From the NCBI GenBank assembly GCA_002431805.1, contig DJEE01000027.1, positions 1 through 11,010 on the forward strand: a stretch of 11,010 bases of DNA. Reading direction: 5' to 3'. Each line of letters opens with the position of its first letter. Position 1 is the stretch's first letter. The position numbers and the translations under genes were made by a program. The notes beneath the pieces were generated by a model. The model made no database searches, was not told where the DNA came from, and saw only the letters and a program-made list of their open reading frames with translations. This DNA is from Eggerthellaceae bacterium UBA5906 (GTDB lineage Bacteria > Actinomycetota > Coriobacteriia > Coriobacteriales > Eggerthellaceae). Positions 6,780 through 11,010 of the stretch are shown here, in pieces.

Positions 6780-6815
6780 GTGAACCCTGGAGGGTATGCG
6801 GTGTATACGCCCGCG

Positions 6816-8294
6816 CTAGTTTGGCAGGTATTCCACCACGTCGAACGAACGGCGAATGGCTTCGCGCGCCTGCTGCAGGCCTTCAAAGCACCCATCGGCA
6901 ATCATCTGCACGACAAGGTTGCCCAAGCTAGTGCCTTCAATAGGACCCGCATACACAGGAATGCCGCACGTGCGCGCCGTCAGCTCGTTTAAGTATGCGT
7001 CTTGGCAACCGCCGCCCACGATGTTGATGGACGTGTACGTGCGCCCCGTAAGCGCCGAAAGCGCGTTGATGGAATCAGCGTAGCAGCTGGTAAGGCTTTC
7101 ATACACGCAGCGCATAAGCTGCCCAAGCGTTTCAGGCACCGCCTGCCCGGTTTCGTGGCAAGCGCGCTTGATCTCTTCGATCATGGATTCCGGCGCCAAA
7201 AAACGGTCGTCGTTGACGTTAACGTGGGACACGGCAGCGTCAGGATGAGCGCGCTGCTCGTCGCGCGCGGCCTGGGCCAAATCACCGAAGCCGATTTCCT
7301 TTTCGGAACGCTCGCGCGCCGTGCCTTTGCCGGCAACGTAGTCAACGCCGTTCAGCTCGCGACGGATGGACTGAATCATCCACAAGCCCATAATGTTTTT
7401 CAGGAAGCGATAGCGCTTTTCAAAGCCGCCTTCGTTCGTGAAGTTCTGAAAACGGCTGGCATCGGAAGTGATGGGGCCCTCGTGCTCCACGCCAAGCAGG
7501 CTCCACGTGCCGCTTGACAGGTACACCGCCTGCGCGTCAAGAGCCGGCACGGCCAAAAACGCCGAGCCCGTGTCGTGCGTGGCGGGCAGCATCACGCGCG
7601 CGTTGAAGCCAACGCGTTGCTGCACCTGCGGGGTAAGCTCGCCTACCACCGTGCCCGGCATGGCAAGGCTGCCGAACAGCCGCTGCGGGATGCCCGCTTC
7701 TTCTAGCACGTCGGCGTCCCACGTGCACGTGCGGGCGTTCACCAAGTTCGTGGTGGTTGCGTTGGTGTATTCGTTCACCATGTTGCCCGTAAGCAGGTAA
7801 TTCAGGTACTCGGGAATCATGAGGAAACGCTGCGCCGCCTCAAGCTCCTCGGGGTGCTCGCCCGCAAGGGCTGAAAGCTGGTAGATGGTGTTGAACGTTT
7901 GCCGCTGGATGCCCGTAGCGCGATACAAGCGCTCAAGGCCAACGTTGCCGTCTACATGCGCGGCAACGTCGTTCGTGCGCGCATCGCGATACGCCACAGC
8001 ATCGCCGATGCGGTTGCCCTGCGCATCGGTGAGTACGAAGTCAACGCCCCACGTATCGATGCCGATAGTTTCCGGAATGGTGCCCGCTTCGCGGCATTTC
8101 TCAAGACCGATCAGGATGTTTTCCCAGATCATGTCAATATCCCAGCAGTCATGGCCGCGCAGGCGCACCTGCGTGTTGTCGAAGCGGTGCACCTCCGTAA
8201 GCTCGATGACGCCGTCTTCGTTCACGCAACCGAGCACGTGACGCCCGCTTGACGCCCCGATGTCGATGGCAAGGTAGTAACGCTTTTGTGGCAT
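6816..8294 (-). CDS. rhaB: Rhamnulokinase
   Basis: This 492-residue FGGY-family kinase phosphorylates L-rhamnulose with ATP to give L-rhamnulose 1-phosphate. The N-terminal ATPase-fold motif is AIDIGASSGRHVL (9-21). GIDTWGVDFVL (78-88) and the catalytic aspartate in ATHDTGSAF (Asp241) follow. FTNEGG (285-290) and KNIMGLWMIQ (299-308) are typical of rhamnulokinases. The second nucleotide block is INIVGGGCQDAYLN (423-436), followed by GPIEGTSLGN. The ATG at 8294-8292 overlaps the pyruvate kinase stop by one base (TAATG), with AAGGGAG inside the end of pyk, so the two are translationally coupled. All conserved motifs look intact. Confidence 0.97.
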   Translation of the reverse strand: MPQKRYYLAIDIGASSGRHVLGCVNEDGVIELTEVHRFDNTQVRLRGHDCWDIDMIWENILIGLEKCREAGTIPETIGIDTWGVDFVLTDAQGNRIGDAVAYRDARTNDVAAHVDGNVGLERLYRATGIQRQTFNTIYQLSALAGEHPEELEAAQRFLMIPEYLNYLLTGNMVNEYTNATTTNLVNARTCTWDADVLEEAGIPQRLFGSLAMPGTVVGELTPQVQQRVGFNARVMLPATHDTGSAFLAVPALDAQAVYLSSGTWSLLGVEHEGPITSDASRFQNFTNEGGFEKRYRFLKNIMGLWMIQSIRRELNGVDYVAGKGTARERSEKEIGFGDLAQAARDEQRAHPDAAVSHVNVNDDRFLAPESMIEEIKRACHETGQAVPETLGQLMRCVYESLTSCYADSINALSALTGRTYTSINIVGGGCQDAYLNELTARTCGIPVYAGPIEGTSLGNLVVQMIADGCFEGLQQAREAIRRSFDVVEYLPN

Positions 8295-9781
8295 TACTTG
8301 ACTCCCTTTGATTCCGTGTTGTCTTTATCTCGAATTTGCACCACGTACATGACGTTGGTTGCCGCAACCGACTCCGCACCGTCGGGGCCCTTCGACACCA
8401 CGGGGCTGGTAGAGCGGTCGCCGGCGGTGAACACCGCGATGTCGCCGGGGCGCAGAAGGCCCTTCGACACCACCGCATCGCGCGCATTGTCCACAACGCT
8501 GCGCATATCGCCCTGCACGTCACCGAGCATGGGCACCACGCCCCAATGGATTTGCTGCTGGCGCATAACGCGCTCCGAAGGCGTTACCGCGTAAATGGGA
8601 ACGCGCGGGCGCAGGTTGGACACCAAGCGCACCGTGCGACCTGACATGGTGGGCGCAACGATGCAGGCGGCGTTGATGGTTTCGGCGGTTTGCACGGCGG
8701 CAAGCCCCACGGCCAGCGCCACGCGCGCAGCAACGCGCGTACGATCGGGGAAGCGCTCGTCGAACAGGTACGGCTCGCTGGCCTCGGCCACGCGCGCCAT
8801 CATCTGCACGGCGGGCACGGGGTATTGGCCGCACGCCGTTTCGCCCGACAGCATAACCGCATCGGTGCCGTCGTAGATGGCATTTGCCACATCCCCCACT
8901 TCCGCACGCGTGGGACGCGGGTTGCGAATCATGGAGTCGAGCATCTGCGTTGCCGTGATCACGGGTTTCGACGCGCGGTTGCACGCGCGGATGATTTCCT
9001 TCTGGATGTGCGGCACCTTGTACGCCGGCACTTCCACACCCAAATCGCCGCGGGCGATCATGATGCCATCGGACGCGTCAATGATCTCGTTGATGTTCTC
9101 AACGGCTTCATGGCACTCGATTTTCGAGAGGAACATGATGTCGGTGCCGCCGTGCTCGTTTAGAAACGCGCGCATCTCGCGTACACCTGCGGCGTCGCGG
9201 ATGAAGGAAGCGGCAATGAAGTCCACACCCTGCTCGATGCCGAACAGCAAATCAGCGCGGTCTTGATCGGTCATCACGGGCAGGGGTACAGAGGTGCCGG
9301 GGAGGTTCATTGACTTGCGCTCGCCGAGCATGCCGGAGTTTTGCACGGTGCAATGGATGTCGCTGCCCTCAACGCTGTCGACGGCAAGCTCGATAAGCCC
9401 GTCATCAACCAAAATGACCGTGCCGGGCGAAACCACTTTTGCCAGGCCCTTGCACGTTTGGGTTACCACGCGATCGGTGCCCTTGACCTCTGCCTCGGTG
9501 AAGGTGAACGAGTTGCCCGCCATCAGCTGCACCGGCGTGTGGCCGGCCAGCTCGCCCGTGCGAATTTCGGGGCCTTTTGTATCAAGCAAAATGGCGCACG
9601 GACTGTCCATTTCGCGGCGAACTTTGCGCAAACGGTCCATACGCGCGCGGTGCTCATCGTGCGTGCCATGCGAAAAATTGAAACGGGCGATATCCATACC
9701 CGCGTTGATCAGCCCTTTTAGCGTCGACTCGCTGTCGACAGACGGGCCAAGCGTGCATACGATTTTCGTTCGCTTTGCCAT
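8294..9781 (-). CDS. pyk: Pyruvate kinase, first gene of the rhamnose operon
   Basis: This 495-residue enzyme transfers phosphate from phosphoenolpyruvate to ADP, giving pyruvate and ATP. The barrel domain shows Arg33, Asn35, Ser37 (ARFNFSHGT) and Asp67/Thr68 (LLDTKGPEIRTG). The Glu in GPE (Glu72) is the residue found in K+-dependent pyruvate kinases. The catalytic block is FLSKIECHEAV with Lys220 and metal ligand Glu222, then ARGDLG with Asp246, and TATQM with Thr278. Cys223 replaces the usual Asn/Lys/Arg/Ser/Thr of that signature. The C-terminal effector domain is present, with no extra PEP-synthase-like domain. The frame is open 11 codons upstream; the ATG at 9781 is preferred because GGAGAGGTGG lies just upstream and MAKRTKIVCTLGPS is the family start. 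Its TAA overlaps the rhaB ATG. Confidence 0.97.
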   Translation of the reverse strand: MAKRTKIVCTLGPSVDSESTLKGLINAGMDIARFNFSHGTHDEHRARMDRLRKVRREMDSPCAILLDTKGPEIRTGELAGHTPVQLMAGNSFTFTEAEVKGTDRVVTQTCKGLAKVVSPGTVILVDDGLIELAVDSVEGSDIHCTVQNSGMLGERKSMNLPGTSVPLPVMTDQDRADLLFGIEQGVDFIAASFIRDAAGVREMRAFLNEHGGTDIMFLSKIECHEAVENINEIIDASDGIMIARGDLGVEVPAYKVPHIQKEIIRACNRASKPVITATQMLDSMIRNPRPTRAEVGDVANAIYDGTDAVMLSGETACGQYPVPAVQMMARVAEASEPYLFDERFPDRTRVAARVALAVGLAAVQTAETINAACIVAPTMSGRTVRLVSNLRPRVPIYAVTPSERVMRQQQIHWGVVPMLGDVQGDMRSVVDNARDAVVSKGLLRPGDIAVFTAGDRSTSPVVSKGPDGAESVAATNVMYVVQIRDKDNTESKGVK

Positions 9782-9824
9782 GCAGCCACCTCTCCGATGC
9801 GCCTGAAATCTCATCTATATGAAA

Positions 9825-9830
9825 ACTATA
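9825..9830 (-). promoter_or_regulatory. Candidate -10 box for the pyk-rha operon
   Basis: TATAGT (5 of 6 matches to TATAAT) lies about 45 nt before the pyk ATG, giving a 5' leader of about 37 nt. No good -35 box stands 15-19 nt further upstream (the nearest is GAAGTT). A weak -35 is what one expects of an activator-dependent sugar promoter, but it is also what one sees with a false hit. Confidence 0.35.
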
Positions 9831-9873
9831 CCGCTAAACGGCTGCGAAACTTCGGCAATCGGAAAATCCCACT

Positions 9874-9946
9874 TTTGCGCTAGACTCTGTACCCCGCTCT
9901 AGCAAAAAGCTGGCTGGTTACCATGGGCCTGCCCATCTAGCGCAAA
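9874..9946 (-). repeat. Three-copy TCTAGC-type motif upstream of pyk (possible operator)
   Basis: TCTAGCGCAAA occurs on the plus strand at 9936-9946 and, exactly inverted, at 9884-9874. A relative, TCTAGCAAAAA, lies at 9898-9908. The two exact copies form a perfect 11-bp inverted repeat spaced by 51 nt. A short palindrome (ATGGGC/GCCCAT, 9923-9936) lies between. The block is upstream of the candidate pyk -10 box, the right place for a regulator to bind. I do not recognise the motif, and one copy overlaps the arm of the dfx terminator by three bases. Confidence 0.4.
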
Positions 9947-9979
9947 CGAGCCCGCAGCCGTATGGCCGCGAGCCCGTTT
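9944..9979 (-). terminator. Intrinsic terminator after the superoxide reductase gene (probably bidirectional)
   Basis: The arms AAACGGGCTCGCGGCC and GGCTGCGGGCTCGTTT pair over all 16 positions, with three G-U wobbles, around a 4-nt ATAC loop. A's flank the 5' arm and T's the 3' arm in both directions. It ends 135 nt after the dfx stop and before the pyk promoter region, separating the two units. The T-run is short, so efficiency is uncertain. Confidence 0.65.
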
Positions 9980-10018
9980 AATGAGTGAACGATATGTTGG
10001 CAGGGCACCTTGATGCCA

Positions 10019-10053
10019 GCTAAAAGCGTGTTCGCATCTTTTAGCGTGAACAC
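10019..10053 (-). other. Overlapping, mutually exclusive stems downstream of dfx
   Basis: Two pairings compete here. GTGTTC (10053-10048) can pair with GAACAC (10033-10028). GCTAAAAG (10045-10038) can pair with CTTTTAGC (10026-10019). They interleave, so only one can form fully. Joining both as a pseudoknot would need a 1-nt loop across 6 bp, which is not feasible. The segment lies in the dfx 3' untranslated region. No coding capacity or known RNA family is recognised in 9980-10080. Confidence 0.35.
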
Positions 10054-10080
10054 CTTGGTTACCCCCAAGAAGCTGAAACC

Positions 10081-10461
10081 TTAGAGCTCCTTAACCCACA
10101 GGCCGTGGAGGTTGCAGTACTCGTATACCTTCACCGGCTTATCGCCTGCGGCAACAACAAACGTTGCCTCGGGAGCGTCGGCGGGCGTAAGCGGAGCCAC
10201 CTGGTAGCCCTTTTCCGTAACCAGCACCACCATGGTGATGAAGTGCGGCTCGGTCATGGGATGAGCAGCCTCGCCCACCTGCACGTGCACGGTTGCGCCG
10301 TCAACCGTAACCTGCGGCACGTGCTTCTCAAACGCGCCGTCGGTGGCGTTGGCCGTAAGCTCGGCCATGGCCTCGCCGCAGCAGCTCAGCGGCACACCCT
10401 GATCGAACAGCTTGATTGCCACGTTGCCGCAATGATTGCACTTGAAGAATTTGACGTCCAT
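10081..10461 (-). CDS. dfx: Desulfoferrodoxin, two-iron (class I) superoxide reductase
   Basis: This 126-residue cytoplasmic protein reduces superoxide to hydrogen peroxide without making oxygen, a defence typical of anaerobes. Both iron centres are present. Centre I is the N-terminal rubredoxin-like site with Cys8, Cys11 (KCNHCGN) and Cys27, Cys28 (LSCCGE). Centre II is the active site with His47 (EKHVP), His67 (AHPM), His73 (PHF), Cys116 and His119 (YCNLHGLW). Glu45 and Lys46 are the conserved residues that guide superoxide and protons. Length matches Desulfovibrio desulfoferrodoxin. GAGAGGGG stands 6 nt before the ATG. It is flanked by its own candidate promoter and a terminator, so it is probably monocistronic. 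The electron donor (rubredoxin or similar) is not in the window. Confidence 0.96.
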   Translation of the reverse strand: MDVKFFKCNHCGNVAIKLFDQGVPLSCCGEAMAELTANATDGAFEKHVPQVTVDGATVHVQVGEAAHPMTEPHFITMVVLVTEKGYQVAPLTPADAPEATFVVAAGDKPVKVYEYCNLHGLWVKEL

Positions 10462-10482
10462 AACAGACCCCTCTCATCTTTT

Positions 10483-10521
10483 CAGCGGCTAACCCCCGTT
10501 GGCGCCGCTGCATCCAGTATA
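10483..10521 (-). promoter_or_regulatory. Candidate dfx promoter -10 and leader stem-loop
   Basis: TATACT (10521-10516) is a plausible -10 box about 55 nt before the dfx ATG, but no good -35 is visible at the right distance. Close downstream, CAGCGGC and GCCGCTG (10510-10504 and 10489-10483) form a 7-bp stem, with AAC/GTT able to pair inside. It would stand at the very 5' end of the mRNA, where it could protect the transcript. An 8-bp palindrome AAGCGCTT (10523-10530) lies just upstream of the -10. All regulatory meaning is inferred. Confidence 0.35.
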
Positions 10522-10612
10522 GAAGCGCTTTTCGAACAGTGGCCGGTACCCTAACAGCTGATGCACATTCGTTACGGTTTTGCCACCTGTCCGTTTGCGT
10601 GTCTATATGATA

Positions 10613-11010
10613 CTAGTTTTGTACCATTTCTGGAAGGCCCTGTTGCGGCTTTTTGGCGCGAACGGCATATATGAGCACGCCAACGCCCACCACCACCAGC
10701 GGAACGCTTAAAACCTGGCCCATGGTAAGCCAGCCGCCCCACAAATACCCGATTTGCGCATCGGGTTGGCGCACGAACTCAACCAAGAAACGGCAGCAGC
10801 CGTAAACGATAAGGAAAATGCCCAAAAACGTGCCCTGCGGGCGCGGCGGGCGCTTGCGAGACAGCGCGAACAGTAAAATGAACAAAAGCACGCCTTCAAG
10901 CAGCGCCTCGTACAGCTGGGAAGGATGACGCGGCATCATGCCGGCAGCGCCGCCGAACACCACGCCCCACGGTGCATCGGTAGGCGCGCCCCACAGCTCG
11001 CCGTTCACGA
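10613..11010 (-). CDS. lgt: Prolipoprotein diacylglyceryl transferase, C-terminal part (runs off window)
   Basis: About 131 residues of the C-terminal half are present. Lgt is an integral membrane enzyme that moves a diacylglyceryl group from phosphatidylglycerol to the lipobox cysteine of prelipoproteins, the first step of lipoprotein maturation. Visible family blocks are NGELWG at the window edge, PRHPSQLYEALLEG, VYGCCRFLVEFVRQPDAQ, whose Arg in the RQPD motif is family-essential, and LTMGQVLSVPL. About three hydrophobic segments are seen. The GTG at 11008 is an internal valine codon (the usual NFINGE-type motif) and not the start, so the N-terminal half lies beyond the window. The stop is TAG at 10615-10613. 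No clear terminator follows it. Confidence 0.95.
   Translation of the reverse strand, partial: VNGELWGAPTDAPWGVVFGGAAGMMPRHPSQLYEALLEGVLLFILLFALSRKRPPRPQGTFLGIFLIVYGCCRFLVEFVRQPDAQIGYLWGGWLTMGQVLSVPLVVVGVGVLIYAVRAKKPQQGLPEMVQN

Noticed and set aside
6728..6901. A 58-residue N-terminal extension of RhaA reaching into rhaB
   Set aside because: The ATG at 6727 has a good ribosome binding site and gives the exact family length. The extension overlaps the rhaB coding region and has no family counterpart.
2560..9781. Mobile-element insertion carrying the rha operon
   Set aside because: No transposase, integrase, tRNA target, flanking direct repeats or terminal inverted repeats are visible, and codon and base use look like the neighbours. 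Transfer or insertion cannot be excluded but is not supported by sequence signs.
9782..9814. An 11-residue N-terminal extension of pyruvate kinase
   Set aside because: The ATG at 9781 has GGAGAGGTGG upstream and matches the usual start of the family. The extended part contains that binding site. The same reasoning removes the 11-codon extension upstream of rplB.
9782..10080. Riboswitch or T-box in the pyk leader
   Set aside because: I looked for T-box, purine, TPP, cobalamin and similar consensus elements and saw none. The strong hairpin here is better explained as the dfx terminator.
11006..11008. GTG as the start of lgt
   Set aside because: It encodes the residue before NGELWG, inside a conserved mid-protein Lgt motif. 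The gene clearly continues beyond the window.
1..11010. CRISPR array, tRNA or rRNA genes
   Set aside because: No regularly spaced repeats and no tRNA- or rRNA-like segments were found on either strand by reading the intergenic regions.

Overview
All protein genes in this window lie on the minus strand, so the biology reads from high to low coordinates. The DNA is G+C-rich. The gene content is a core ribosomal-protein operon, a two-iron superoxide reductase typical of anaerobes, and an L-rhamnose fermentation pathway with a sugar-porter-type transporter. This would fit an anaerobic, high-G+C Gram-positive bacterium, and my guess is Coriobacteriia (Eggerthellaceae-like). That assignment is inference from gene style and not from a database match. 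No tRNA, rRNA, CRISPR array, insertion sequence or prophage gene is visible.

Layout in transcription order. (1) 11010-10613: C-terminal half of lgt (prolipoprotein diacylglyceryl transferase), cut by the window edge. (2) 10461-10081: desulfoferrodoxin/superoxide reductase, apparently its own unit, ending at a strong hairpin at 9944-9979. (3) 9781-2560: a six-gene operon of pyruvate kinase, rhamnulokinase (rhaB), L-rhamnose isomerase (rhaA), rhamnulose-1-phosphate aldolase (rhaD), an MFS sugar porter and L-rhamnose mutarotase (rhaM). It closes with a 17-bp-stem terminator at 2459-2498. (4) A promoter with a perfect TATAAT -10 box, followed by a leader of about 165 nt. (5) 2237-1: the distal S10 ribosomal operon, rplB-rpsS-rplV-rpsC-rplP, running off the window.

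The rha genes give a complete route from external rhamnose to triose phosphate. The porter takes up the sugar, RhaM interconverts anomers, RhaA makes rhamnulose, RhaB phosphorylates it, and RhaD splits it to dihydroxyacetone phosphate and L-lactaldehyde. Pyruvate kinase, fused to rhaB by a TAATG stop/start overlap, serves the lower glycolytic end that burns the dihydroxyacetone phosphate. No lactaldehyde-processing enzyme and no rhamnose regulator is present here.

The points most worth a second look are these. RhaD carries an extra N-terminal amphipathic segment built from three 11-residue repeats. The S10 operon is broken immediately before rplB, with a strong promoter there and the rha operon in place of rplW. 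Pyruvate kinase heads a rhamnose operon. Stem-loops sit at every rha gene junction except the coupled pyk-rhaB one. A three-copy TCTAGC-type motif lies upstream of pyk. I found no clearly novel multi-gene system.
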